DNA of 64,000 nucleotides from NCBI GenBank assembly GCA_003254905.1, contig QANU01064559.1, positions 454,313 through 518,312 on the forward strand. Reading direction: 5' to 3'. The notes beneath the pieces were generated by a model. That model saw only the letters and a program-made list of their open reading frames with translations. It did not search any database and had not been told where the DNA came from. This document shows positions 24,961-38,078 of the stretch, in pieces; the first letter of the stretch is position 1; each line of letters begins with the position of its first letter. A program made the position numbers and the translations under genes. This stretch comes from Nissolia schottii (lineage: Eukaryota; Streptophyta; Magnoliopsida; Fabales; Fabaceae).

Positions 24961-27900
24961 TTGTCAGAGGTATTGTATTTTACTATCATTGTTGTTTGTG
25001 TGTTGAAGTTCAAATTTTTGTTTTTTTTTGGTTTTTGTTTTGATATTTGTGCTGTTTCTGTATCTCTTAAGGGGGATGAGAGGGAGCTGCTAAAGAAAAG
25101 TTAATTGCTTTTTTTAAATAAAAAATTAATTTTTTACTTTTTTTTTTTTTTTTTTTTTGGTTTCAAGACTTCAACTTTACACCAAAGGAGCAAGGACATT
25201 TTACAGCAACAAGCTTTTTGGTCAAAAAATAAAAAGGGGAGAAGAAGAATAGAAGATCAATCATTCTTTGAAGGTCCATTTCACATTGATTATACATTGC
25301 TTTCAGAAAGTGCTACTAAAACACAGGAAATTTTAAAGCCTCAATTCTTGTTTTTATTTTTATTTCGCAATTGCAAAGCAAAATGAAATGATATTTTGTT
25401 GAATTTTCATTGGTCCACCCAATGATAAATAGCTTTTCTAATTCAACATGTTTCCACGTATCCATAACTTTTGTTTGAAAAAATCTATCTGATTTTTTAT
25501 CTACAAATTAAAAAACTTTTTTTTTAGTTATATTATTGGTAAATATAATGTGATATTAAAAAAGCAATACACCTCTAATCTAAATAACTCTTTAGTTAAA
25601 GAATCGAGGCGCTTATTACATCGACAAATTTCACATTAGTTTTCTTTAAAAATTAATAGCATATTTAAATTTTTATCATGGTGACTCAGAATTAATTATA
25701 AAATCTTAAAGTAATAAATTTTTATTTTTGCTTGACTTAAAAATTAATTTTAAGCGTGTGGTACCGGAAAACCCAAACTGCATTAGTTCAACGTAGTTAT
25801 ATTACTTACATTTTCACTTATTTGCCTATTATGGCACTTTAATATACAATTATCTCAATCCCTATACACTTTCACATTAATGTATAGTGCTTCATATAAT
25901 GTATATACATCAAATATTCACAACATTATCCTCTTTTAGAATTTTTAGGTATAGTGCTAGCGGACCCATACCCTCCAATGTCCAATATGCACCATAACTA
26001 CTACGTTTTGCATGTGCCCCCATTGTCTCACTATTGAGATTGAATCATCACACATTATTTTTTTTTTTTAACTTTACATAATCTAGTCTTGTATAATTCA
26101 TCATTATTAATATTTTTATGTAATACAATACATTATGTAAAAATAAATAAATATTTAACATGAGAAAATTTATTTTTAGTCTCAGTTACTTGCAGTGGTG
26201 ATAATACAATACCAAAGACTAATAAATGTATTTAATTTATTCCCAATTGACGACAAAATTTTATCTTGTATGCGTCTGTTCTATTGTATGTTTCGTGGTA
26301 CTCTTTCCTTGTGGTGGGGTTTTGAGAGGTTTTGCTTCCCATGTGCCATGTACGATATTTTCATACTTGTGGTTTTTTGATAATGCCTTTCTTCTTCTTC
26401 TTTTTTCTTTTTTTTAAAGAAAAAGAAAAGGATAGGTTGAGATTTATTTGTGTTTAGAGCCTTTACGCGTAAGAATATAATGTTATAATAACAATCAAAA
26501 TAAATAATTTTGAGATAATCGTACTCACACAAAAGTAAAATCCATGGTGAGATAATTATTTTAAAATTGTTCATTTTAATTGTTATATTAACATTTTCTA
26601 GCATACACTGTTATGTGATGAGATTATCAAATTGGACACTAGATTTTTTTTGTCTTAATACCTCAAGTTTATAGGTTCTAACTAATTGAAGTTGAGTTTA
26701 ATAAAATGTATTGTATGAGATAGTATTTGTACAATGTTATATTTTTTTATTCCACAAAATTTGAATTAATCAAAAATTTTATTTAAAAGAAACAAGTGTT
26801 GAACAATGTTACATAAGAGCACTTACTAAAAAAATATAGTAAAAGAATAAAGTAGATAGAAACGTATAATTCATTTACCTAAGGGTCTAAGGAGGATTGC
26901 AGCCAACATGGTTCCATTCCTTTTAGCTGGTAGCTTCAATCTAATATGTAGGGAATGCAAATTCCAATAATGTCATCTTTATTTTCCTTCGTTTTGTCAT
27001 TGTTTTTTCTTCCAATGAGTCAATGACACTAGCGGTGTCTATTATTGGTATATCATTGATGATGGGTATAGAAATTTTAGAGAGTACACATGTGCAGATA
27101 GCATCATTGTGTATTTGTTTTATTTTACATTTTAGGATCAGTCTAGGCTAAAGAAGAAACAAAAGTGAGCCAATGAATCTCTCACTTGAAAACTATACTA
27201 GATCACTTTTTCCTTTTAAATTGTTTAAGAAAATTTTATCAATAATAAAATTAAACACATGAAAAGATTAGATGCAATTTTTAATTAGTTTGATTGTTAT
27301 GTATTAATAATATAAAAAATTTTACGTTATCATCTAATCAATATTTTTATATTATGCATACCATATAAAATAATAATAAAAAATAAAATCAACCATATAT
27401 ATTAATATAACAATATTTAATTAATTAATTTTGTTATTATTATTAACCATGCATAACAATTAACTTATTTTTTATTTTCATTTGAGACGATGGATTCAAA
27501 ATTGACGTTGGAATTCGTGTGCCCTCATCAGATGTTGATTTCAATTTTTGTCCAAAACTTAACTATATCTTTTAAGGGTTACTTTAATTACCACACCATG
27601 GTAGCTGGCATCACGTTATTATTATATGCCAATAGAAGCCTTCAGCATTTCTAACTAGAAAAAAAGTAGTAGTGACATTTAACAATAAAAAAAATGAAGA
27701 AATAACAACAATCCTTAATTTATTAGCAACTATTATTAACGGCTAATTAATTGCCTTAATTCACAATTAGACAATCTAATTACTATCAACTACTACTAAT
27801 GATACGGTGGTTGTAACAAGAAAAGTTCTCACCCCTTTCCATTGTCTCTTTCAAAGTACTAAAATGAAATTAAGAAAACATCTCAACCCAATATTAATTT

Positions 27901-29990
27901 GCATTTTGTGTGTGCGTGAATTATGGATATTCAAATTTCATTAAAATTTAATTAATTTAACTCAAGTCATGTCAATTTGTGTTTGGAATAAAATTGTCAA
28001 TTGTTATCAGGCTAATTTTTATTAAAAATGTTAGAATGCCAAGATGTTTAATTGAATTTAATTGTTAAAATAATGTGACATGAACGATAACTTTTAAATT
28101 TATAAGCACGTCATATTTATTTCATTCAATTATTATCTTTGTATTTTGTCAAAAAATAAATTATTGATAGTAAAAATTTTGATAATTTAGCATTATTCAT
28201 GTTTGTCTTTAATATTTTTTCATTTCTCAAATCTCTAAATTTGAGATTTTACTCAAGAAAAATAAATATCCATTCACTTAAACAGTAGATTAATTTATAA
28301 TTTGAATTTTGTGTTAATCTTAATTACTACTGCATGAGAACCTTGTCCAAAATATATTAATATTACGAGTGAAGAGACAACAAGACATCTTTATTTTTAT
28401 TTTTATTTTTATTTTTATATTATTACAAAACATCATCGTTTATAGTGCGATACGTTGCCTTTCCTTTTACGTCGGTGCAAGCCATTGAAATGCCAAAGAT
28501 AAGAAATGGATAATTAAGTAACCATAAAGTAACAGGTTACATCATTATGTTTTCTAGATGCATGGATGTGGTGGCAATGGTGTGACCTTAGGATATAAGT
28601 GGAGCCAGCACATGATCATCACCCACATGAGTAGGTGTGTTATATTTTGCAATCACTTTTGCTTTTTTATTTTTTCACACAAAAAATTAAAAATCATATT
28701 CAGATTGAGCTGAAGAGTGTGTTATTTAATTTTGAGAGTAGGTATATAATTCCAAATTCAATACATGCCTAACAAAAATTAATACATATGATCTTTAAAA
28801 AAAATATAAATATTAAGCCAAAGATATGGTTGAATTATTCCCCAAATTGAGACAAAAAGACAATTTTCTCAGCATAGTGTTGTATTAATGATTGTAAGTC
28901 TAAAACTCGAGAAAATTATTATCAATAAAATAAAATAAAAATCCACTCATAATTAATTAATATAAACTGTTTCCCACTCACACCTTAAATTACACCGGTC
29001 TTATATAAACAAGAATAATTACTTAAGTTTCCCTTATTTATTATATTCAAAATTTCTTTTTGTTATAAGCTAATAATTCTTATCTCGTGTGTTACTTTTT
29101 TATACTTGATATTTAGAAGCGTTATACCTACCCTATATGCTTTTTATATATAAAATATAGATCAATATAATTTTATAAAATAAAAAGAGAACACTTGTGT
29201 AAATAAAAACACACTTTAACTAAGATAAGTGTAATTGCCACTCCTTTAAAAAAAAACACCTAATTATAGCTTCGTAGCTTATACTACTATTGATTTTAAT
29301 GATTGTCCCAGGTAGTAATGATAAAGGACCTTGACAGGTAGATCACTTTATTATTTTAAGTGTATAGTTGTGTGATTAGGAATGGTAATGCTCTCTTAAC
29401 TAATTTATAATGCATGACATAATTGTTTTATAAGTGGTTGGCTCATCAGATCTTGGATTTCAACGAATTAGCACCTTTTTCTTTCTTTTGCCGACAAAAA
29501 CTAAAACACATAGGAGGTTCGATGACTGAATCAATGGAACCTGAAAATAATGGTACTGCATCCAGAGTAAAATGTTTGTTTTGAGCCATCTTTGCATCCA
29601 TAATTTATTTTCTAAAGTAAAAGAGATTCAACATTTGCCAAGGCAAATGGAGTCACATTAGCCGGAATCTCACGTATCGAAATTACTAATATTTAAAATA
29701 ATTTAGATTCTATTTAATCTGTCTATAAAGTTGGATTGACCTATTATGAAGTTGGTAATTTACAATTTGAATAATACGCTTTACATTTAAAATACTTGTT
29801 TGTAAACAATCTTATAAAAAAAAGTGTCATTTAAATAATTGTGTGAAATTATCAAAATGAACAATGCTAAAGAAATCTCAACGCATAATATTGGTTTCTA
29901 AAGAGTTTATTGTTCATAGTTGCCACACTTTTACATTGAATAACACGAACACACTTAGAAATGAAGTGTTTAGTTACACAATGATTACCT
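24961..29990. other. long AT-rich intergenic region
   Basis: No gene or RNA recognised on either strand over 5 kb. Only short chance ORFs occur, with no family likeness. Poly-T/poly-A runs (25,139-25,158; 26,050-26,060) and simple ATTTTT repeats (28,390-28,415) are the only visible structure. Confidence 0.5.
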
Positions 29991-30033
29991 TGGTTAAAGG
30001 TATGCAGATCTTGTTGAATTTTCGCAATTTTCA

Positions 30034-30252
30034 CTAAATATGTTTTTGTGTGAATCGAGCCTTAAGATCTTCCCAAATCTCAGTTGCATCTTTGATGGAA
30101 TTGATGCACTTTGTGATTGCAGGAGAAAACCACTAGTGGATCAAGTTGTTGCATCGCTTGTAGGTACCGAATAATGGATGAAATTCATATGGTTTTGCAA
30201 TAAATTCATCGAAAAACCTAAACTTGTTCTTCAAAATGAGTGACTGCTTCAT
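30034..30252 (-). pseudogene. copia-type retrotransposon Gag fragment, broken
   Basis: On the minus strand a 70-residue frame contains the Gag hallmark TEIWEDLKARF. Upstream is a KRCNNLI...W stretch, also typical of the copia Gag N-terminal region. The frame holds an internal stop near the middle and ends in a stop straight after the hallmark. No protease, integrase or reverse transcriptase is seen nearby. A dead remnant. Confidence 0.7.
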
Positions 30253-30259
30253 TGATTTC

Positions 30260-30947
30260 AGGATAAATGGTGGTTGAGAGATCAGAAAGAAAAAAAAAAT
30301 CAAGTGTATTGTGTCTTGTCATAAAAAAATCTCGACAAATATATCATGAATCCGAATGTTAACGGAAAGGAATTAGTAAATAACATCCAAATTGCATTTT
30401 GTATTGAGAGTTTAAAATACAGAGTTTTTCAAATGGCATATAATACGTGTGTGTATATATATTTTGTAACTAAATCAAAGTAGGAATTGAAAACAGATCA
30501 GTCCATCATAAATGATTTATTTAACTAAATCAAGGGAGGCGTGGCCTGTGTGTTATGAGTCATATTAAAACGATTTGGGTGGTAAAAGCAGAAGGATAAG
30601 AAGAGAAATTTAATTGATTGAGAATATTATACTAAGAATAAAATGAAACAATAAACTCAAAGAAAATGTGGTGGCAAATAACATGGTCCTGGGTTATCTT
30701 TTGGATCACTTGATTAAGGGTATCTCTATAAATAAGAAAGATCATTTTATATTGTAAAAGCGTCTCTTCTCTCCAGTCATGTCTATCTCTCCCCAAGATT
30801 AGACTAGATCTTAACAACAAAAAATTGAAAAATAGAAGCATAATTAAACAGGACAAGTATGAAAACAGAAAAGTCCTCATGGTCCTTTTGCCTGTGAGTT
30901 GGAAAGATTTATGAAGAAGCCACATCATAGTTTTATGGCGGCGGCAC
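30260..30947. other. intergenic between Gag remnant and duplicated block
   Basis: AT-rich with no recognised gene. The 106-codon minus-strand frame at 30,632-30,952 has no family features and is probably chance. The short GGCGGCGGCACCAC motif at 30,936-30,949 abuts the duplicated block. Confidence 0.35.
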
Positions 30948-32000
30948 CACAAGCTCCGACATCAAATTGAGAGGATTTCTTTGCAAATACAAGTAGTTTG
31001 TATTTTTATATAAATGTCCATTTTTCATTCATCTCTAACTTTCTAAAATATGATGGGCCAGACGAGGCCCATGAGGAGGGACAATTTTGGTCTTTCGTTG
31101 AATATGAAATTGGGCCAAAAGCCCAAGTTTCAAGTTAACCATGATTTTGGATATTATGGGCCATTTCATGGGGGTCTTTATTGGACCCAAAAAATATGAA
31201 AATTTCCTTTTATTTGTGCTCAAACCGTGATTTCAGACAAGAATCATATTGAAGTATATAGCATGATGTGATTATGTCAAACAAGTTAAAATCAATCAAC
31301 TCATTTTGCACCTTTCAAGCCATAGTAGTTTGATACATGTGTAAACTGTAATCCAAATATGCTAAATCAAAAGTAAAAAATGTAAAATGTAATGAGTTCA
31401 ATAGGTTCAAATAATTTAATTAAGATGATTGAATGTCAGTGTAAAACTCTTTTATACTTTCGGTATATGAAAAAAATTGAATAATAGATTAAAGAGATGT
31501 TGCATGGAAGCAACACAAGATGTATGAAAAATGTGGAGTCCTAATGCATGTCTATTTGAAATATCTTTCCTCTCTCTCAGTTGAATCTCTCTCTAAGTAT
31601 TCTTCAAAATTAGTGGATGAGAAATCAATCTTCTTTAAAGTCCAAGGGAGCATACAAATACCATAAAAGATAATTGAAAGAAAGCATATATTGGGTGGGC
31701 AAGGGAAATATATTAATATATATGGCCATGGAGAATAACAAGTAACATTTTTCACAAATTATATGTGTGTGTATGTATGTGTGTGGCATGTGTGTTTGTA
31801 GGGAGTACTAGCTTGATCACCATAGCTGGCTCTTGAGTCTTGACTATCCAGCTAATAGCCAACAACTTACAAAAGCCTGAAAATTAAGCATTTGCCAAAT
31901 GTCTATTTTATAACACATCGCTTGACCAAATATAATGATTACAAAGACCAATAAGGATAGCGTGTACATGATCATTAAAATAGAAAAGGGAATAGAATGC
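30948..32000. repeat. segmental duplicate A0 of BEL1-upstream DNA
   Basis: Nearly collinear with 47,325-48,398. It starts at CAAGCTCCGACATCAAATTG and includes ATGATGGGCCAGA.GAGGCCCATGAGGAGG and TATATGGCCATGGAGAATAAC. It continues to ATGATCATTAAAATAGAAAAGGGAATAG, where similarity stops at about 32,000. A few small indels only, so the duplication is not very old. No gene content. Confidence 0.85.
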
Positions 32001-33245
32001 CTCATATTTGATTAGAAAATAGATGAATAAATAATTTAAATAATACATAGATAGTATTGTTGAAATCAATATCTCTTTTTTATAATTTTTATTCTTATCA
32101 AGTTTATACAAAACTTTGTCATTCAACTAATTCTAAAATGAATTAATATGGTTCTAATGGTAATTGAATAATAAATTAATATTTAAATTCAAAACAATTG
32201 TACTTTACGATTCATCTAAAAAATAATAATTCATTCCCCTTATTCAAACATCTCATCTCTCTCTCAAAGAATAAAAGAGAAAAATAAATTTTATATTAAC
32301 AAAAATAAGTTTCGAGACAAAAGTGTCATGTTTTTTATATAATGTTTCAAAATTAACGCGATTGGAATGAATTGAAATATGAAATTATTTAATTTAAATT
32401 GAAATAATTTTTAAATTAAATATCATGTTCAAAATTAATTAAATAAAATGTATCTTCACGTACTGTTCCACCCAAAAATAATACTTTTATTTGGGTAGAT
32501 GATTAGGTATCTATGGGTGGGGTTTGATGACTAATTACATGCTGACTTATAGGCACTTTTAATGGTTGGACAACTGACCTGAGATTTTAAGAGTGTTTTA
32601 TACCCATTTTACCTATGGTCGAACCCTGATATTTGGTTAAGGGAGAATGAACTCCTTCCACCCAACCACACCTCCGAATTTCATACAATAATATTTGAAT
32701 TGATTTGAAATTTAATTTTTTTTGACTAAATTATACAATATATGACATAAATAAAATAATTATACATGGGAAAGAATAAAATATATACATAAATAATTAT
32801 ATGTTTATGATTACTTATCTACATCATCTATATGATTAAATAATTTAAATTTTAAACATTTATTACTAAGGAACATCATCGTTTTGTTGTTAATAGTAGA
32901 TAATCTTTTTTTAATTGATTATTTGTAGACAAACATGATCATCCATTAAGATAGCAATCTGTAACAACAACAAATAAAATAAAAAATTATAGATAATACA
33001 AAAACTAACTAAAGAGATAGAATTTTGTACCAAAATTTTGAAGCTCTTATCTCTATAAATATGCCTACATTTTCAATTACAAATTAAAAATAAACATGTC
33101 ACCTATTTATTTTCTTAAGGGAGGGTATCAATTATGTAATTCTATTCTACCACTAAACCCCCATTCTCTCTGCATGAAAAAAAAAGAAAAAAAGAAAAAA
33201 GCGCACACACCCTTTTAGAATAAAACAAAAAACAAAAAAAAAAAA

Positions 33246-33248
<3 letters not shown>
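32001..33248. other. AT-rich intergenic
   Basis: No gene, RNA or repeat recognised. Confidence 0.4.
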
Positions 33249-33286
<38 letters not shown>

Positions 33287-33508
33287 TATCGGTTGCCATC
33301 TCTGAAGCTCCAACGCCTCTCTGTCTCTGGAACGTTGTTGGTGTGGCGCTGGCAGTCTCGGATCGTGTCGTGGATGTTGACTTGCATTTCTCATCTCGTG
33401 GATATATCGTCGTGGCCTCCGCCAGCAGACCTGCCGCTGTCATCTCCGCTTGCAGATCCGCCATCGTCCCCTCCGCTCGCAAATCTGCCGCGGTTTCCCA
33501 TTAAAAGG
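33249..33508 (+). other. CT microsatellite plus GC-rich exon-like block
   Basis: A (CT)17-type run at 33,249-33,282 leads into a GC-rich open stretch ending at a good donor, TTAAAAGGTAAAC (GT at 33,508). It looks like the first exon of a gene or a captured gene fragment. I found no convincing downstream coding exon, and the translation (about 70 residues) resembles nothing I know. Possibly a remnant promoter and exon 1. Confidence 0.3.
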
Positions 33509-35020
33509 TAAACATTTTTTTTGAAAGCATTTTTTTTCTCTCCTGTTTTTTTCCCTTGCATGTTGGTTTGTGGTTGATCTCTTACGGTTCTTACGGTTGT
33601 TTATCTATCTCTTCGATGTTCGAATTTATGTTATTGGATTTAGATCTCTATCTTCTTTTATAAAATAAAAACTTGTCAAACAAATTGCAATTTAGAGATA
33701 TATAAAAGAATGCAAAAATCCTGAATAAACTTTGGTTTTGGCTTTTGTTTTTGAGATAAAACTAATTTTGAAGGAAAATTTGCTTCTTAGGGAAAATTAA
33801 TTGCAAATTTAGGTTGTGCTATTGAAGAGAAGTTGGGTTTTTTGTTCATTCATTTTATTGAATGTAGAAATTGTGGTTAGTTTCTCTTTAGTCATGATAA
33901 GCAAAAATTAAAAGGTTCTTGGACGTCATAGGAGTTAGAATAATGTTTGTGGAATTTATGTGAGTTAAAAATAAAGATATGATTGTGGATGTTCCTTATT
34001 TACAGCTACGCTCAACCCACGTTGGCTAAACAATGGACCAATACACCTAATACATTGTTTCTGACTTAAAAGGGAAGAAGGTGTGAACATTGAAGGTTTG
34101 CTCAGATAGAGCAGAAAGTGCTTAAATTAGATAAGGAAAAATTGGGCAATTGAATAAGTGTAGTAAAACACCCGTATTCTACCATTGCTGCAAGTGTAGG
34201 TTTTGTCATTAATATATCTTACAAGGATATAAAGGTCTATGAATGTAATAAAAACAAGGACAATATCTCCATTCGCAACAAATCCACAAGTCCAGCAAGT
34301 TATTTTTCTGTTGCATCTTCTAAAGCAGTAAATAAACGTAGTGGAAACTCCACAAGGACATTCCATGTTCTCACCTATATCTTCCGGGCATGCTGGAGAA
34401 CCAGGTCCAGGTGATATTACAATGTTATCAAATGCATTTTCTTCGTACAGGTGATAGTGTCATCTTGATTTTTGGTTAAAACATAATTCATTTTTAAATA
34501 AGTGGGGAAGCTAGTTATTCACTGCAAATATATTTGCCAACAGTGTTCTAATTGAATCTATATGTCCACAAACATTTGTTTGCAATTCTAGCTCTTATGG
34601 CATCCAAGAACCTTTTAAGTGTTATGCCATTTGTTGGAAAATGTTATGTATTTCAAAAGTCTTAGTTCCACATTGGTTAGATCACAAACCTTTTAAATGT
34701 TTATATACCTTTAGTAGTTGTTGTATTGGTAAAAAGAATTGAGAAGGGAGTTGGGCTCGCGCGCATGAGTCCAAGCCATTTGGGCTCTTTAAAGTGCAAA
34801 TCGATCGTTTCTCCCAGCGCACGACAAAGAGCGTCCCGGTCTTTTTGCAACAATTATTTTTTGGGCTTTCGGAACTTATCGAAGAAACCATATTTTCCAC
34901 ATCCTTATTATAATGAACATCGAAATTCCATTGTATAACAAATGTATAATGTGTCCTATAATTTATTAACAATTTTATGTGCATTATGTGTTTGAATATA
35001 ATTTTTAAATGCTATTAACA
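33509..35020. other. decayed, possibly gene-derived or LTR sequence
   Basis: Short open pieces near 34,270-34,450, for example [10 protein letters not shown], are interrupted by stops and shifts. From 34,632 (TGTTGGAAAATG) to 34,972 (TTATTAACA) the sequence has copia-LTR-like ends. The flanking bases CCATT and ATTTT do not form a clean target duplication. Nothing certain. Confidence 0.25.
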
Positions 35021-35030
35021 ACGGATTCGC

Positions 35031-35222
35031 ATTCGCCAACCCAGGTGGCAAATTCGGGTTGAATTCGCCATCTCAGTTGGCGACTTTACTCGGCATTCGC
35101 CAGCACCAGTGGTGAATTTCACCACGATTCGCCAACCTTGTAGGCGAAATTGGCCAACATTCGCCATGCCTCATTGGCGAATCTGACGTGGCCCGCCACC
35201 CAGTGCGCGGATGCCACGTCAG
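35031..35222. repeat. 32-bp hairpin minisatellite, five units, plus 10-bp inverted repeat
   Basis: TTCGCC occurs at 35,032, 35,064, 35,096, 35,128 and 35,160, an exact 32-bp period. Each unit is itself a small inverted repeat of the form ATTCGCCA-(5-7)-TGGCGAAT. It is perfect over 8 bp in unit 5 and has one or two mismatches in the others. Loops and the 8-10 bp between hairpins differ from unit to unit. Directly after unit 5 a perfect 10-bp inverted repeat follows (CTGACGTGGC at 35,183 and GCCACGTCAG at 35,213). No ORF is conserved. Probably part of a repetitive element; function unknown. Confidence 0.85.
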
Positions 35223-36437
35223 CCAAAATCGTGGTACTTGTGTAAAATGTTTCAAAACAAAGGTACTTTTGTAATTAGTTCCAGTATCAGGGGTAAAAGA
35301 GTAAAATTGTCCTTATTAGTATTGGTTTGTTGTTTGAAGTTTTTGCTGGTTGTTCTATTTTGAGCTGCCTTTTTTTGTTGTAGCTTTGTGTTCGGTTGTT
35401 TACTCTTGTACTGGTTTTTGTATTAACAAACTCTGCTATAAAAGAAACATGAAAGATGAAAGATTACTCATGGATTTGTGACTTCTTAGTATTGCTTTGG
35501 TGTTTGCTCCTCTGTTGTTTATGTTGTCATTACCTTGCCTTGCTCAATTATTCAATGTCTAGCAAAGTTTGATAATCATTAGGTAAATGGTTTAAACACT
35601 AAAATAAGCTTAAAGATTTGATAGAATATGATTCCAAATGCACTAGCTAATGAACAACAAAATAGTTATTATACTTCTATAGCATAAAAAATTGGAAAAT
35701 TGATGATTTTACTTGAGCTTTATGGAGGACAAACAAAGAGATGATCTTCAAACTTTGAACTTCCATTGAATGCAGTCAGAAAACTGGTGAGTACATCTCA
35801 TCAATCTGCCATTGCGTATTTTAGCTTCTACAAACACAAAAGCATTGATCTAGTATAGTTACATACTATTGTTGAATCACAAGTCACAAAAAAAAAAAAT
35901 GCAATGCTTCTTTTATTTGTGTACTGCTGTAGTTGTTGTGGAGCGGTCGGATCTCTAGTGGTGGTGAATATTTACATGCACCTCATTAATGAAGAAAGAA
36001 AATTTGATTCTTGGTCATTTGTATATATAAAAGGAACAAAAAGAAAGATTCAAAATTTAAAAGTAGGAGGGATTTTTTGAAAGATTTGGAGTGGGAACTT
36101 TGCTACTTTATTGAGTTTCAATAAAAGTCATATCAGAACTTAGAATAAAAAATTAATTATAAGTGTTGTTTTAGACTTGTAATCAAGTATGAGCAGCCAG
36201 CTATTCCCCGTATAGCTACAGTTCTAGACTTCTACTTTATTGATTTCCTTGACTGCATAACCTTTACTTAGTGTACACAACGTTCTACTGTTTTTACGTA
36301 GCAAACACTGTTGTTTTTTCCTTAAATTGAGGGATATTATGTAGTCATTATGTTCATCTGTGCAACTTCCAGCATAAATCGTGGGCGGGAAAATGATTTG
36401 TAAAATGTTGACAGGTGGAAATATCACTGTGCAACTA

Positions 36438-36439
<2 letters not shown>
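35223..36439. other. intergenic
   Basis: No gene recognised. The stretch 35,225-35,320 has low-similarity phrases (TACTTTTGTAATTAGTTCC) often seen at ends of repetitive plant elements. Confidence 0.3.

Positions 36440-36475
<36 letters not shown>
36440..36475. repeat. (AT)n microsatellite
   Basis: Eighteen AT dinucleotides in a row. Confidence 0.95.
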
Positions 36476-36478
<3 letters not shown>

Positions 36479-36545
36479 GCTGTATATATTGACATGTACA
36501 TATTTAGGCTTTGGGTATTTTTATTTATTTTACCTATGGTTGATT

Positions 36546-37490
36546 TTGGAAACAGGACCATACAATTTACACTAACATACCAGAACCATACAATTTCATT
36601 TTTTAGGGGTTTATACATCAAATGCAGCTTAAAAACATTAAGAGTGCTCAATTACAATTCCGAAAAAAAAGGAAAACAAAGCAAATGGATCAAAGGGTGA
36701 AGCAAGGATTCATGATCGCAAAGATTGAGGAAATCACCTAGGTATTTCGGTTAAGAACAAGAAATCAAATACAAATAAAAGTCATGAAGAGTTTGTATGC
36801 AGAACCAGAACCAGACAATTTCAATAACATTTACAGCACCAGAACCATACAATTTCATTTTTTGGGGGTTTATACATCAAATGCAACTTAAAAACATGAA
36901 GAGTACTCAATAACAATTGCGAAAAAAAGGAAAACAAAGCAAATGGATCAAAGGGTGAAGCAAGGATTCATGATCGCAAAGATTGAGGAAATCACCTAGG
37001 TATTTCGGTTAAGAACAAGAAATCAAATACAAATAAAAGTCATGAAGAGTTTGTATGCAGAATCGGAACCAGGCAATTTCACTAACATTTACAGTACCAG
37101 AACCATACAATTTCATTTTTTGGGGGTTTATACATCAAATGCAGCTTAAAAACATGAAGAGTGCTCAATTATAATTGCGAAAAAAAGGAAAACAAAGCAA
37201 ATGGATCAAAGGGTGAAGCAAGGATTCATGATCGCAAAGATTGAGGAAATCACTTAGGTATTTCGGTTAAGAACAAGAAATCAAATACAAATAAAAGTCA
37301 TGAAGAGTTTGTATGCGGAACCAGAACCAGACAATTTCACTAACATTTACAGTACCAGAACCATACAATTTCATTTTTTGGGGGTTTATACATCTAATGC
37401 AGCTTAAAAACATGAAGAGTGCTCAATTACAATTGCAAAAAAAGGAAAACAAAGCAAATGGATCAAAGGGTGAAGCAAGGAATGCAAAGA
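36546..37490. repeat. 258-bp tandem array, about 3.6 units
   Basis: CAGAACCATACAATTTCATT begins at 36,581, 36,840, 37,098 and 37,356, giving periods of 259, 258 and 258 bp. Units are almost identical, differing by scattered substitutions and a 1-2 bp indel in an A-run. The last unit breaks off after GGGTGAAGCAAGGA near 37,482. No unit has a conserved ORF. High identity suggests recent amplification. Confidence 0.9.
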
Positions 37491-37639
37491 TCAAAATGCA
37501 AACAAAGAGGGGCATGCAATAACTGAGACGAGGGTTCAAGGTTGTATAATATGTAGGCACTAACAACAGACATGGTGTTAACATAACAGGAAGGAAATGA
37601 AAGGAAATTAGGGTTAAAATCATAATTATAATAAGGTGA

Positions 37640-38078
37640 AGTAAGGTGAAGAAGATGAACATTAAAGAAGAAGAAGGAAAGGAAATTGAAAAGGAAATTA
37701 GGGTTAAAATTAGGGAAAAAATTAGGGTTAAATTAGGAAAAATAAAATCAAACCTTCTAAGATGGAAAAGGAAATTAGAGACACGGTGGCGGCCTGGCGA
37801 AGGTCCGAGGGACACGGTGGCGATGCGGCTAGTAGCGGGAGACGAAGGCGAAGGCGAGGTGGAGAGGACGGGGATCCAGAAGGAGCCGAGCCAACAAGCT
37901 TCTGGCCGGCGGCGTGGTCAGCGGTGGCAGACTCGCAGCACAGCAAAGAAATGGAACGGGGGTTGGGTGAAATGGGGACGCAACAAACTGCAAATAAAAT
38001 GATGGACAGGGACGAAACAAGCAAAGTTGTTGTGTTATGTATATATAGGCGGGTCGCGGGTCGGGTTAAAAAGTTTGA
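37640..38078. repeat. left arm of a long inverted repeat
   Basis: Reverse-complementary, at roughly 75-80% by eye, to 40,360-40,830. Shared landmarks are TTCTAAGATGGAAA.., GGTCCGAGGGACACGG and TATATAGGCGGGTCGCGGGTCGGG (split). The arm is GC-rich in its inner part and A-rich outside. Frames in it are mirror images of those in the other arm and are probably not genes. Confidence 0.7.

Noticed and set aside
34632..34972. 340-bp copia-type solo LTR (TGTTGG...AACA)
   Set aside because: Flanking pentamers CCATT and ATTTT do not match, and no second copy in the window supports the ends.
35031..35190. Regular palindromic units resembling a CRISPR array
   Set aside because: Units of 32 bp leave no room for 25-40 bp unique spacers, the loops are only 5-7 bp, there is no leader or cas gene, and the sequence is plant nuclear DNA.
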